IMG/VR virus record: IMGVR_UViG_3300047320_000341
Span: 1 to 43,168 of that record
Length of the DNA: 43,168 bases
Direction: 5' to 3' (one strand)
DNA from: a virus
Shown in pieces: positions 12,434 through 21,320 of this stretch (the first letter of the stretch is position 1; every line of letters starts with the position of its first letter). The translations under genes and the position numbers were made by a program. The notes beneath the pieces are model-generated. The model was not told the origin of the DNA and did no database searches. It saw only the letters and a program-made list of their open reading frames with translations.

Positions 12434-14131
12434 ATGGCAAATCCCCACGTCACAGCTGCGAATCGCTACGCCCGCGAGGTGGTAGCGGGGAAAATCGACG
12501 CGTGTAAGTGGGTAAAACTGGCATGCCAGCGGCATTTAACCGACCTTGAGAAGAGCAAGAAGACTCGCGCCAAGTACAAATTCGACGTCGCTGACGCCCA
12601 GTCGGTGTGCGAATTCATCGAATTACTGCCCCATACCAAGGGTAAATGGGCTCAAAAAAAGGAGTTGATTGTCCTGCGGCCGTGGCAGGCATTCATTTTC
12701 TGCGTGCTCTTTGGTTGGAAGCACCGGAAGAACGGGCGGCGCCGCTACCGCAAGGCCTACATCGCCGTGCCCCGGAAGAACGGCAAGTCGATCATCGCGG
12801 CCGGCATCGGGCTCTACATGTTCGCTGCGGACGGCGAGTTCGGCGCCGAGGTCTACTCGGGCGCGACCACCGAGAAGCAAGCGTGGGAGGTGTTCCGGCC
12901 CGCGCGCCAGATGCTCGAGCGCACGTCGGAGCTGCGTGAGCTAATCGGCGCGGAAGTGTGGGCCAAGGCACTGGTGACGCCCGAGGATGGTTCGCGATTC
13001 GAGCCAGTCATTGGCAAACCTGGTGATGGCTCGTCGCCTTCCTGCGCGATCGTGGACGAATACCACGAGCACGACACCAGCGACCTGGTCGACACCATGG
13101 AAACCGGCATGGGCGCGCGCGATCAGCCGCTACTGCTGGAGATCACGACGTCCGGATTCAACATCGCGGGCCCGTGTTTCGACCAGGAGAGCGACGCAAA
13201 GCGAGTGTTGGAGGGCGTGCTTGAGGACGAAGAGCTGTTCACCATCATCTATTCGATCGACGAGGATGATAAGTGGGACGCGCCGGCGGCGCTACGCAAG
13301 GCGAATCCGAACTACGGCGTGTCGGTGTCCGAGGATTTTCTCCTTAGCCAGCAGCGCCAGGCGGTGCAAAGTGCATCGAAGCAGACCCGGTTCAAGACCA
13401 AGCACCTGAACATTTGGTGCGCGGCCAAGTCGGCTTGGCTGAATCTACTGGAGTGGGGCAAGTGCGCTGACCGCAAGTTGCGTCCGGAGCAATTCAAGGG
13501 CGAGCGCTGCTACCTGACGCTGGATCTGGCCAGCCGGTCGGACGTGTGCGTGATCATGCTGATGTTCGTGCGGATCATCGACGGCAAGCAGCATTTCTAC
13601 CTGTTCGGCAGCTACTACCTGCCGGAAAGCGCGATCGAGGGTGACACGAAAAACCAAAACACCTATCGGAAGTGGGTGATCGAAGGATTCCTGCAGCAGC
13701 ACGATGGCGCCGAGATCGACTTCGATCTGATCGAGGAGGACACGCTGGCGCTGGTGGCTGAATATGGACCGGACGAAGTGGTGTTCGACCCATACCGCGC
13801 GGCGCAGCTGGAGCAGAGGCTCACCAAAAACGGAGTCCTCGCGGTCGAGTTGGGGCAGACGGTCAAGAACTTGTCGCTCCCGATGAAGGAATTCGAGGCC
13901 GCCGTGAAGGCCGGCCGCGTGCATCACGATGGCAACCCGGTGCTCACCTGGATGGCGTCGAACGTGGTAGCCAAGTTGGACGCGAAGGACAATATTTATC
14001 CTCGCAAGGAAAAGCCCCACCAGAAAATCGACGGCATCCTTGCGTCGCTCATGGGTGTTGCCCGCGCCATTTCGGGCGCGGAACAAGACGGGAATCTCGA
14101 TGACTTCATTAACGCACCGATCAGCACATGA
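12434..14131 (+). CDS. terL: Terminase large subunit, 565 aa
   Basis: ATPase and nuclease that drives DNA into the prohead. Walker A-type loop PRKNGKS at 113-119 and Walker B CAIVDEY with D208-E209 mark the ATPase. The nuclease half starts near LTLDLASRSD (D364), followed later by conserved acidic positions around FDPYRAAQLEQRL. Length and motif spacing fit the Terminase_1 (HK97/phiE125-type) family. Its last 4 bases overlap the portal start (ATGA). Confidence 0.95.
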   Translation: MANPHVTAANRYAREVVAGKIDACKWVKLACQRHLTDLEKSKKTRAKYKFDVADAQSVCEFIELLPHTKGKWAQKKELIVLRPWQAFIFCVLFGWKHRKNGRRRYRKAYIAVPRKNGKSIIAAGIGLYMFAADGEFGAEVYSGATTEKQAWEVFRPARQMLERTSELRELIGAEVWAKALVTPEDGSRFEPVIGKPGDGSSPSCAIVDEYHEHDTSDLVDTMETGMGARDQPLLLEITTSGFNIAGPCFDQESDAKRVLEGVLEDEELFTIIYSIDEDDKWDAPAALRKANPNYGVSVSEDFLLSQQRQAVQSASKQTRFKTKHLNIWCAAKSAWLNLLEWGKCADRKLRPEQFKGERCYLTLDLASRSDVCVIMLMFVRIIDGKQHFYLFGSYYLPESAIEGDTKNQNTYRKWVIEGFLQQHDGAEIDFDLIEEDTLALVAEYGPDEVVFDPYRAAQLEQRLTKNGVLAVELGQTVKNLSLPMKEFEAAVKAGRVHHDGNPVLTWMASNVVAKLDAKDNIYPRKEKPHQKIDGILASLMGVARAISGAEQDGNLDDFINAPIST

Positions 14132-15378
14132 ACCTGCTTAACTCGATTGGCTCATGGTTCACCGGCCGGTGGCTGGGGCGCGGCGGCGCCATATCCGAGT
14201 CCCCGGGGCCGCAGATGCCAGTACCCGGGACCTCGCTCATTCCTGGCCTTGCAAACGTGGGCGTCGACGGCGCCCTGCAGATCAGCACGATCTGGGCTTG
14301 CATCGACCGCCGCGCTACGACGGTGGCCAGCTTGCCGTACTTCGTCTACCAGCAATCGGGTGGGGAAAAGACATTGGCGCGCAGCAGCCGGTTATACCAG
14401 CTGCTGCACGACTCCCCCAACAGCCGCATGACGCCGTTCGAATTTTGGCGCGCCATGATGATGAATCACGACCTGCGCGGCCGCGCCTACGCGCGCATCG
14501 ATAGGGATGCACAAGGGGAGGCCCTTGCGCTGTGGCCGATGCCGTCGGACCAGACCGAGAGCCGGGTGCTGCCGGACGGGTCCATGGTCTACCTGTATTC
14601 CTTCGGCAATGACATCGCGGTGCTGGACGCATCGAGCGTTTTGCATATCAAAAATCTGGGCAACGGGACGGAAGGGCTGGCGAAGCTGGAGTTCATGCGC
14701 GCCACGACGGACGAGGCGGCAAAGGCCCAGGGCGCGGCCAGCAGCCTGTTCGCGTCGGGTGGCAAGCCAACCGGCATCCTGATGGTGGACAAGGTGCTCA
14801 ACGCCGAGCAGCGTGCCGCAGTCAAGCGCAACTTCCTGGAGATGGCCGAGGGTAGCACCTCGCGCCTGCACGTCCTGGAGGCCAACATGAAGTACGAGGC
14901 GCTTTCCCTGTCGCCCGAGCAGATGCAGCTGTTGGCCACCCGGAATTACGGCGTAGAGGAACTGTGCAGGTGGTATGACACGCCGCCGGTGCTCGTGCAT
15001 CACGCGAACGTCACCGCGTGGGGCACCGGCATCGAGCAGATCGTCCAGGGCTTTTACACCATGGCGATCCGTCCGATGCTGATCAACATCGAGCAGGCGG
15101 TGCGCAAGCGCGTGATGACCCCGCGCCAGCGCGCCACCATGGTGGCCGAGTTCAGCCTGGATGCGCTGTTGCGGGGCAATCCGAAAGACCGGGCGGACAT
15201 CAACGCCAAGAACGTGCAAAACGGCCTCAAGACCCGCGCGGAAATCCGCCAGCTTGAGGGTGATCCATTCATTCCAGGCACCGACGTGCTGACGGCCCAG
15301 AGCAACCTAGTGCCGCTGGATATGCTGGGCAAGATCAAGCCCGCGTCAGGCGGCAGAGGCGACGACATTGCGCAATAA
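14128..15378 (+). CDS. HK97-family portal protein, 416 aa
   Basis: Forms the dodecameric vertex ring through which DNA enters and leaves the head. Recognised by the N-terminal ISTIWACIDRRATTVASLPY and HDSPNSRMTPFEFWRAMMMN segments, the LDASSVLHIKNLG region and the ending with an Arg-rich helix (INIEQAVRKRVMTPRQRATM), all in the usual order for this family. Length is typical. Start overlaps the terminase stop, and the gene ends before the protease start at 15392. Confidence 0.95.
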   Translation: MNLLNSIGSWFTGRWLGRGGAISESPGPQMPVPGTSLIPGLANVGVDGALQISTIWACIDRRATTVASLPYFVYQQSGGEKTLARSSRLYQLLHDSPNSRMTPFEFWRAMMMNHDLRGRAYARIDRDAQGEALALWPMPSDQTESRVLPDGSMVYLYSFGNDIAVLDASSVLHIKNLGNGTEGLAKLEFMRATTDEAAKAQGAASSLFASGGKPTGILMVDKVLNAEQRAAVKRNFLEMAEGSTSRLHVLEANMKYEALSLSPEQMQLLATRNYGVEELCRWYDTPPVLVHHANVTAWGTGIEQIVQGFYTMAIRPMLINIEQAVRKRVMTPRQRATMVAEFSLDALLRGNPKDRADINAKNVQNGLKTRAEIRQLEGDPFIPGTDVLTAQSNLVPLDMLGKIKPASGGRGDDIAQ

Positions 15379-15391
15379 CGAGGAAACGATC

Positions 15392-16063
15392 ATGGAACAC
15401 AAGCTGCTCGCACTGACCGCTGTGCAACTGAAGATGGCGGAGGATGGTGGTACCTTCACCGGCTACGCCTCCACCTTCGGAAATGTCGATTCCTATGGCG
15501 ACACGATCGTCAAGGGCGCCTACGCGGACACGCTCAAGGTGAATGGCATGCCGAAGATGTTCTTCAACCACAATAGCTACCAAGTCCCGATTGGCAAATG
15601 GACCAAGGCTATCGAGGACGACTACGGCCTGCTGCTGACCGGCGAATTCACGCCCGGTAACCAGCTGGCCCAGGAGGTCCGCGCTGCGCTGCTGCACGGC
15701 ACGCTCGATTCCATGTCGATCGGCTACAGCCTGACCAAAGGCGACTACGACGAGACGTCCGGCGGGCGCACGATCAAAAAAGTATCGCGCCTGGCCGAGA
15801 CCTCCATCGTGACATTCCCCGCTGATAAGTTCGCCCGGGTGGACCAGGCCAGCGTGAAGTCGCTCAACGACGAGATCATGCAGATCGAAACGATCCGAGA
15901 TTTTGAATACTTCTTGCGGGATGCAAGCGGGTTCAGCAAAGGGGCGGCGCAAGCGTTGACCGCCCGCGCCAAAATCCTGTTCGGCGTGCGGGATGCCGCC
16001 GGCCAGGACGAGGCGAAGCAAGCGGCAGCGATTCTGGATCGACTCCAGCGCATAGCCGCATAG
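15392..16063 (+). CDS. HK97-family prohead protease, 223 aa
   Basis: Serine protease that trims capsid protein during head maturation. Key residues: His60 in MFFNH and Ser109 in LDSMSIGY, the usual catalytic pair; GYASTFGNVDSYGDTIVKGA at the N-terminus is the family signature. I use ATG 15392, with GAGGAAA upstream; the TTG at 15368 is less likely. The neighbouring capsid protein has an unusual N-terminus that this enzyme would be expected to remove. Confidence 0.95.
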   Translation: MEHKLLALTAVQLKMAEDGGTFTGYASTFGNVDSYGDTIVKGAYADTLKVNGMPKMFFNHNSYQVPIGKWTKAIEDDYGLLLTGEFTPGNQLAQEVRAALLHGTLDSMSIGYSLTKGDYDETSGGRTIKKVSRLAETSIVTFPADKFARVDQASVKSLNDEIMQIETIRDFEYFLRDASGFSKGAAQALTARAKILFGVRDAAGQDEAKQAAAILDRLQRIAA

Positions 16064-16084
16064 ACGCGCATTCCGCAAACCACC

Positions 16085-16106
16085 GCCGCCTACGGGCGGC
16101 TTTTTT
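16085..16106 (+). terminator. Intrinsic terminator between protease and capsid genes
   Basis: GCCGCC (16085-16090), loop TACG, GGCGGC (16095-16100), then six T. It is a strong, compact hairpin in the middle of the late operon, 15 bases before the capsid start. Confidence 0.8.
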
Positions 16107-16120
16107 CATTAGAGGGCCAC

Positions 16121-17455
16121 ATGAAACACAAAAAATACTTCGGCGTTCCGCTGCGCGGCATCCTGCTGCTGAGCTTCGCGGCCATCCTGTGCGGCGCACA
16201 GGCGGCCGGCATCGACGTCCCTGCACTGCTGGGCCATGACGCGGCCGGTGTCGTCGGCCTGTCGGCGCTGCTGGTCACCGGCGAGATCGACGGCACGGCG
16301 ATCATGAAGGCGCTGGATGGCGTGGAGATCAAGCTGAAGGACATGTCCACCAAGGCCGAGGCTGAGATGCAGAGCCTGGGGAAGGTCTCGACCGAAACCA
16401 AGACCGCGATCGATAACCTGGGCATCGAACAGCGCACGCTGGCTGACCGGTTGCTCGCCGTGGAGCAGAAAGCCTCCGCGCCAGCCGATGACAAACCAGC
16501 GGCGGAGAGCTGGGGCGAGCAGTTTGTGAAGGGCGCCGGTTACACCGACTTCCAGAAGAAGACCAGCCGCGGCTCGTATGGCCTGGAGGTGAAGAACACG
16601 GTCACCAACGCGATCGGCAACACGTTCAGCGAGCGCCGCCCCGGCATCGTGGAAGGCGCGTTCCGCGTCTTCACCATCGAGGACCTGCTGGTTTCCATCC
16701 CGACCTCGTCGAATGCCATCGACTGGGTGCGCGAAAACGTGTTCACCAATGGCGCGACCGAGGCGACTGAGGGCACGCAGATCGGTCAGTCCAGCATCAC
16801 CTTCACGCCAGGCACCATGCCGGTGCAGAACATCGCGCACTTCATCAAAATCACGCGTCAACTGGCGATGGACAACGCAGCCCTCGCGGCTTACATCAAC
16901 CGTCGCATGGTTTATGGCGTGAACCTGCGCGTCGAAAACCAGCTGGTGTCCGGCAACGGCACCACGCCAAACCTGAGCGGCCTGACCAATGCCGGCAACT
17001 TCACCGCGCACGGTTACACGGCAGCCAGCCTGACGGCCCTGAGCCTGTCGCCGACCAACCGTTTCGACCTGATCGGCAAGATGATCGGCGACTGCGCGCT
17101 GGCCGATTACCCTGCGGACGTCGTCGTGCTGAACACTGCGGACTGGTGGACGCTGCGCCTGACCAAGGATAGCCAGGGCCGCTACATCCTGGGCGACCCG
17201 GGCTCCGCTGTGCCGCCGGTGCTGTTCGGCCTGCCTGTGGTGGCCAGCAACGCGATGGTCGCTGACACCGTTTGGGTGGGCAGCTTGTCGCAGGCGGCCA
17301 CGTTGCACATCCGCGAAGGCATCGCGCTGGATCTCTCGGACTCGGACGAGAACAACTTCCAGCTCGGCCTGGTGAGTGTGCGTGCGATGCGTCGTGCTGC
17401 GCTGACCGTGGAAAAACCCGCTGCTGCGCGTTACGGCGACCTGACTCCGGCATAA
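16121..17455 (+). CDS. HK97-type major capsid protein with hydrophobic N-terminus, 444 aa
   Basis: Builds the icosahedral head. The fold region begins near residue 150 (IVEGAFRVFTIEDLLVSIPT) and contains the usual FIKITRQLAMDNAALAAYIN and QLVSGNGTTPNLSGL segments, ending with RAMRRAALTVEKPAA. Residues 60-135 form a helical delta/scaffold domain. Unusually, residues 5-29 look like a signal peptide or membrane helix: basic start MKHKK, core RGILLLSFAAILCGAQAAG. Family members normally start directly with the delta domain. Start ATG 16121 has an upstream AGAGGG; a later start would be needed to avoid the segment, and none is close. Confidence 0.95.
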   Translation: MKHKKYFGVPLRGILLLSFAAILCGAQAAGIDVPALLGHDAAGVVGLSALLVTGEIDGTAIMKALDGVEIKLKDMSTKAEAEMQSLGKVSTETKTAIDNLGIEQRTLADRLLAVEQKASAPADDKPAAESWGEQFVKGAGYTDFQKKTSRGSYGLEVKNTVTNAIGNTFSERRPGIVEGAFRVFTIEDLLVSIPTSSNAIDWVRENVFTNGATEATEGTQIGQSSITFTPGTMPVQNIAHFIKITRQLAMDNAALAAYINRRMVYGVNLRVENQLVSGNGTTPNLSGLTNAGNFTAHGYTAASLTALSLSPTNRFDLIGKMIGDCALADYPADVVVLNTADWWTLRLTKDSQGRYILGDPGSAVPPVLFGLPVVASNAMVADTVWVGSLSQAATLHIREGIALDLSDSDENNFQLGLVSVRAMRRAALTVEKPAAARYGDLTPA

Positions 17456-17461
17456 CCACCG

Positions 17462-17486
17462 GCCGGGCGGGCAGGCCTCGCCCGGC
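17462..17486 (+). terminator. Hairpin after the capsid gene, weak terminator or processing site
   Basis: GCCGGGCG (17462-17469) pairs with CGCCCGGC (17479-17486) around a 9-base loop. Only TTGT follows, so termination would be weak; it may instead protect the 3' end of the capsid message. Confidence 0.5.
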
Positions 17487-17501
17487 TTGTAAGGAGATTT
17501 C

Positions 17502-17909
17502 ATGGAACTGGTAGAAATTGAGATCACCGGCCAGGTGATCACCGCGCAGTACGGCACGCTGAATTCAGGCGCGGTGCTGCGGACCAGCGCGGAGTTCGCG
17601 AAGCACCTGATAGACGACTGCGGCGCGGCCAAGTATCGCGGCGCCGACGCGAAACAGGTGGAACGCGCGCCCACCGTGGCTGAACTGCTGGCGGCCCGCG
17701 ACGTGCTGCAGGTCCGTGAGCGCGAGTTGGACGAGCGGGCCCGGCGCCTGGATGAACAGGAGGCGGCGAACGTCGCCGAGGCTGCCCGGCTTGCTGAGCA
17801 GGTCGCCGCCAACGCTGCTGAAGCCCAGCGCCTGGCCGGCGAGGCAGGGAAAGCTGCAGCCGCACCAGCCGACGGCCCCGCAGCCAAGGCCGGTAAAGCC
17901 GGCAAATGA
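17502..17909 (+). CDS. Small head-module protein with coiled coil, 135 aa
   Basis: AGGAG precedes the ATG at 17502. Residues 1-55 form a small beta-rich domain (MELVEIEITGQVITAQYGTL), and the remainder is an Ala/Glu/Arg-rich coiled coil (ARDVLQVRERELDERARRLD ...) ending in an Ala/Lys/Pro tail. Its position directly after the capsid gene suits a head decoration, head fibre or head-tail accessory protein. I do not recognise the family. Confidence 0.75.
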   Translation: MELVEIEITGQVITAQYGTLNSGAVLRTSAEFAKHLIDDCGAAKYRGADAKQVERAPTVAELLAARDVLQVRERELDERARRLDEQEAANVAEAARLAEQVAANAAEAQRLAGEAGKAAAAPADGPAAKAGKAGK

Positions 17910-17910
17910 T

Positions 17911-18153
17911 ATGTCCTCCGTGCCGGCCTGCCTCTACGGCTGGCGCGAGGTCGCTACCGATCCACCACCGATCGGCGTGCAAGTACTAGGCCTGTGTTCG
18001 TACACCGGCTGGCGCGGCGTCACGGTGCTCCGCGACGATATTTTCCTGCGGCTCTGGGACAACTGGTACATCAACCACCCGACGCACTGGCAGGAATTGC
18101 CGCCCGCTTTACCACTCACGCCAGAACCGCCAGCGATGGCGCCGATTATTTGA
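17911..18153 (+). CDS. DUF551-like protein, 80 aa
   Basis: Pattern typical of DUF551: WREVATDPPPIGVQVLGLCS at the start, a central WDNWYINHPTHWQELPPALP with the T-H-W-x-x-L-P core. Function of the family is unknown; members occur widely in phages, usually among early genes, so finding one between capsid and connector genes is unusual. Starts 1 base after the previous stop. Confidence 0.8.
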   Translation: MSSVPACLYGWREVATDPPPIGVQVLGLCSYTGWRGVTVLRDDIFLRLWDNWYINHPTHWQELPPALPLTPEPPAMAPII

Positions 18154-18171
18154 CCACGCTGAAGGTAAATT

Positions 18172-18717
18172 ATGTCAGCAAGACTGATCACGCCGCCGGT
18201 CGAAATGGCGGTCACGCTGGATGCGGCTCGCGATGCGGCGCGCGTCAACGGCAACGACTTGGATGAAATGATCGAGATCCAGGTGCGCGCCATCACGGAG
18301 GACGCCGAGCACTTGACTGGTCGCGCGTTTATCACGCAGACCTGGCGGGTGACGCTGAACGGCTTCCCGTCCGCGATTCGGCTGCCGGCGCCGCCGGTGT
18401 CGGCGGTCAGCAGCGTGAAGTACTGGGATGTCGATGGCGTGGAGCAGACCCTGGACCTCAGTGATTACATGGTTGACGCGGTCAGCGAGCCCGGCCTCAT
18501 TGTGCCGGCGCCGGGCAGGGCATGGCCATCGACCGCTAGCCGGATCAACGCGGTCACCGTCGATGTCGTGTGCGGCTACGGCCCGACCGACGCGACGACG
18601 CCAGCGAGCGTCAAGGCATACATCCTGGCTAAGGTTCAGGAATTCTTTGCACCGGCTGGCACGCCGGAATCCCCGTACTTGGTCTGCCTGCTTGACCGTT
18701 TCAAGATGTACGGTTAA
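18172..18717 (+). CDS. Head-tail connector, phiE125 gp8 type, 181 aa
   Basis: Joins the portal ring to the tail. Family pattern: RDAARVNGNDLDEMIEIQVR at the N-terminus, then AEHLTGRAFITQTWRVTLN, a LPAPPVSAVSSVKYWD strand region and the ending VKAYILAKVQEFF. Similar to the uncharacterised phiE125 gp8 / HK97 gp6-like group. The TAA overlaps the next ATG. Confidence 0.9.
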   Translation: MSARLITPPVEMAVTLDAARDAARVNGNDLDEMIEIQVRAITEDAEHLTGRAFITQTWRVTLNGFPSAIRLPAPPVSAVSSVKYWDVDGVEQTLDLSDYMVDAVSEPGLIVPAPGRAWPSTASRINAVTVDVVCGYGPTDATTPASVKAYILAKVQEFFAPAGTPESPYLVCLLDRFKMYG

Positions 18718-19064
18718 TGGTTGCGCCATTTAAGTGTGACGAGAAGGTCACGATCGAGCGACTGGTGGACACGGCGCCTAGCTACGGCGCGCCGGGCGAT
18801 ACCTGGGAACCGGTGGCCGCCCGCATCTGGGCGAACGTGCAGGACGTTCTACCGAGCCGTGGCGGCGCGGAATCGACCGCAGACGGGCTGCGAGTGGGTA
18901 TTCAGCGGTCGCGACTACGGATCCGCAACAACAGCACCATCACGGCCACTATGCGCGTCACGCTGCACGGCCACAGCGACCGAGTCATGCAGATCATCGC
19001 TGGGCCGAGCTTGATGGACGACCGCGTGCACACCGAATTTATTCTGGAGTCTTACTCTTCATGA
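18717..19064 (+). CDS. Head closure / head-tail adaptor protein, 115 aa
   Basis: SPP1 gp16-like closure protein that seals the head after packaging and docks the tail. Visible: CDEKVTIERLVDTAPSYGAP, ETWEPVA-type segment DTWEPVAARIWANVQDVLPS, and the RIRNNSTITATMRVTLHG strand, in the family order. The start overlaps the previous stop (TAATG), and its end overlaps the next start. Confidence 0.9.
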   Translation: MVAPFKCDEKVTIERLVDTAPSYGAPGDTWEPVAARIWANVQDVLPSRGGAESTADGLRVGIQRSRLRIRNNSTITATMRVTLHGHSDRVMQIIAGPSLMDDRVHTEFILESYSS

Positions 19065-19543
19065 GCGATGAAAATATTTTCGGTGGCCGCGAGCTGGATG
19101 CTTTCCTGCAAACGCTCCCAGTCAAGATCGAAAAAAACATCATGCGCGCCGCGTTGCGCGCAGGGGCAGCTGAATTTCGCGATGCAGTCAGGGCTGGAAT
19201 TAATGACGAGACTGGCGAGCTCAGCAAAAGCGTCAAGACTTCCACTAGCGCGAAGGGTGGTCGGGTCATGGCGAAACTGCGCGTAGGGAACAAGAAGGCT
19301 TGGTACGGCCGCTTGGTTGAGTTCGGCACTAAGGCGCACAAGATTGTTCCCAAAAAAGCGGGATCGCTTTCATTTAACGGTATTCAGGTGCGCGAAGTGA
19401 GTCACCCTGGCGCGAAGCCATCCCCTTTTATGCGACCAGCCTTTGACAGCAAGGCTTCGGCCGCGATCACAGCGGTGGGACAGAAAATCCGCAGTCGCCT
19501 GACTGCCGAGGGCATCAATACGCCGGCGCCGGAGGTTGAGTGA
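19061..19543 (+). CDS. HK97 gp10-like head-tail joining protein, 160 aa
   Basis: Tail-completion or joining protein. Pattern: AALRAGAAEFRDAVRAGIND near the N-terminus, then KSVKTS and the GRLVEFGTKAHKIVPKKAG motif, ending PFMRPAFDSKASAAITAVGQ. GRLVEFGT and P-F-M-R-P-A-F are hallmarks of the family. Start ATG overlaps the adaptor stop. Runs on into the next gene with a GTGA overlap. Confidence 0.9.
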   Translation: MSDENIFGGRELDAFLQTLPVKIEKNIMRAALRAGAAEFRDAVRAGINDETGELSKSVKTSTSAKGGRVMAKLRVGNKKAWYGRLVEFGTKAHKIVPKKAGSLSFNGIQVREVSHPGAKPSPFMRPAFDSKASAAITAVGQKIRSRLTAEGINTPAPEVE

Positions 19544-19947
19544 GCGCGGTAAGGGCAATCTGGGAGCTGCTAAATGGTAGCGCGCCGGTGACTGTGATCT
19601 GCCCCGCGCGGAACATCGTCGCCGGCGTAGCGCCCCAAGGGATCGTTTTGCCGGCGATGTCTATCACCCACATCAGTACGGTGCCGGTCGCTCGCATCGA
19701 CGCTTATGCCGAATTCAACCTGGCTACGAGTCGCGTCCAAGTCACCGTGATCGCGAAAGACCACGTCGGCGCCGAGGATCTGATAGACGTCGTGCGGAAA
19801 GCATGCAACTACCAGCGCGGCACGCTCGGCGGGCTCTCCGTAGTGAGCATCGTACGCGACACGGTCGGCCCGGCGTTTGCGAATGATGACGCCAAGATTC
19901 ATTTCCAATCCATCGACTTCAAAGTCACGTACCACGAGCCGAACTAG
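19540..19947 (+). CDS. Tail completion protein, DUF3168, 135 aa
   Basis: Tail terminator-like protein that caps the tail tube at the head end. Starts with GTG at 19540, behind GGAGG, overlapping the previous stop. Visible family pattern: SITHISTVPVARIDAYAEFN, RVQVTVIAKDHVGAEDLIDV and an ending FQSIDFKVTYHEPN. A strong terminator follows at 19968. Confidence 0.85.
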   Translation: MSAVRAIWELLNGSAPVTVICPARNIVAGVAPQGIVLPAMSITHISTVPVARIDAYAEFNLATSRVQVTVIAKDHVGAEDLIDVVRKACNYQRGTLGGLSVVSIVRDTVGPAFANDDAKIHFQSIDFKVTYHEPN

Positions 19948-19967
19948 CAGCAACAAATCTCCAACCC

Positions 19968-20000
19968 GCCCGCACAGCATCCGCTTGCGGGCTTTTTTTT
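19968..20000 (+). terminator. Intrinsic terminator before the tail tube gene
   Basis: GCCCGCA (19968-19974) pairs with TGCGGGC (19986-19992), followed by eight T. Located inside the late operon, 17 bases before the tail tube start. Confidence 0.85.
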
Positions 20001-20016
20001 CGTCCAAAGGAAAGTT

Positions 20017-21228
20017 ATGGGAACCGCAAGCGGAATCTACAAGCAGGTCAGCTACAAGGAAGAAGTCACCTACGGCGTGGTGCCGGCCGCTGCGGCCGCC
20101 CAGGCTATCCGTCGTGTCACGTCGTCACTCGATATGACAAAGGACACCTACCAGTCTAACGAGATCCGCACTGATTTTCAAATCGCGGACTACCGCCATG
20201 GCCAGCGCAAGGTGGGCGGAGCGATCAACGGCGAGCTTTCGGCCAAGACCTACTCCGACTTCATGGCTGCGGCGCTGAAAAAAGCGTTTGCGGCCACGGC
20301 GGCGATAACCGGAGCGTCGATCACGATCGCCGGCACGGCGGGTGCCTACACCATCACGCGTGCGGCAGGCTCGTTCTTGGCCGATGGCGTCAAGGTGGGT
20401 GACGTGGTGCGCCTCACGGCGGGCACGTTCAACGCGGCCAACCTCAACAAGAACGTCATGGTCACAGCCGTGGCTGCTCTGGTTCTCACCGGCCTGGTGC
20501 TGAACGCAACCGCATTGGTTCCTGAGGGTCCGATCGCTACCGCGACTGTGACCGTCGTAGGGAAAAAGTCCCTAGTTCCGCAGACTGGCCACACCGACAA
20601 ATCGTTCTCCATCGAGCACTGGTATCCGGACGTGCCGACGAGCGAAGTGTTCAGTGGCTGCAAGGTATCCAAGATCGGCCTGTCGCTGCCACCCACCGGC
20701 ATGGCCACCTGCAATATCGAGTTCATGGGTAAGGACGTGACCACCAGCGCGGCCCAGTACTACACCAGTCCAACGGCGATAACCACCACCGGCACCATGG
20801 CGTCGGTCAACGGGGTGTTGCGCATCGCCGGCGCGACCGTCGCGAACGTCACTGGTTTGACCATCGACATCGCGGCTGCGCAGAGTGGCGAGCCAACAGT
20901 CGGCTCCAATACGGTTGCTTTCCAGGCCGCCGGCCGCGTGGCGGTCACCGGCCAGATCACTGCCACGTTCGATTCGACCACATTGCGCGATGCATTCCAC
21001 AACGAGACCGAAATCAGCCTGTACGCGGCCTTCACTGCTGACAACAGTGCATCTGCTGACTTCATCGCCTTCAGCCTGCCTCGCATCAAGGTCGGTGGCG
21101 CGTCGAAAGACGATGGTGAAAAGACGATCACGCAGACCTTCCCGTTCCAGGCTCTGCTCAACCTTGTCGGCGGCGCCGCGCTGGCCACCGACCTGACCAC
21201 CATCAGCATTCAAGATTCTGCGGCTTGA
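20017..21228 (+). CDS. Tail tube (major tail) protein, 403 aa
   Basis: Polymerises into the tube of the long non-contractile tail. AGGAAAG precedes the ATG. The N-terminal YKQVSYKEEVTYGVVPA and SNEIRTDFQIADYRHGQRKV segments and the Thr/Ala/Val-rich beta body with KSFSIEHWYPD fit the phage tail tube family of beta-proteobacterial siphoviruses. An insert around residues 95-170 (ITIAGTAGAYTITRAAGSFL and onward) looks like an added Ig-like or beta domain. Located between the completion protein and the G/GT pair, as expected. Confidence 0.9.
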   Translation: MGTASGIYKQVSYKEEVTYGVVPAAAAAQAIRRVTSSLDMTKDTYQSNEIRTDFQIADYRHGQRKVGGAINGELSAKTYSDFMAAALKKAFAATAAITGASITIAGTAGAYTITRAAGSFLADGVKVGDVVRLTAGTFNAANLNKNVMVTAVAALVLTGLVLNATALVPEGPIATATVTVVGKKSLVPQTGHTDKSFSIEHWYPDVPTSEVFSGCKVSKIGLSLPPTGMATCNIEFMGKDVTTSAAQYYTSPTAITTTGTMASVNGVLRIAGATVANVTGLTIDIAAAQSGEPTVGSNTVAFQAAGRVAVTGQITATFDSTTLRDAFHNETEISLYAAFTADNSASADFIAFSLPRIKVGGASKDDGEKTITQTFPFQALLNLVGGAALATDLTTISIQDSAA

Positions 21229-21320
21229 CGCTTTCGTGCGCGGATAGGCCGACGGGCCGAAAAGTGGCGTGTACACCTGCGCCGCCTGCCGTTCACCTTT
21301 TTCAGGTGCGGAGAGTGAAG

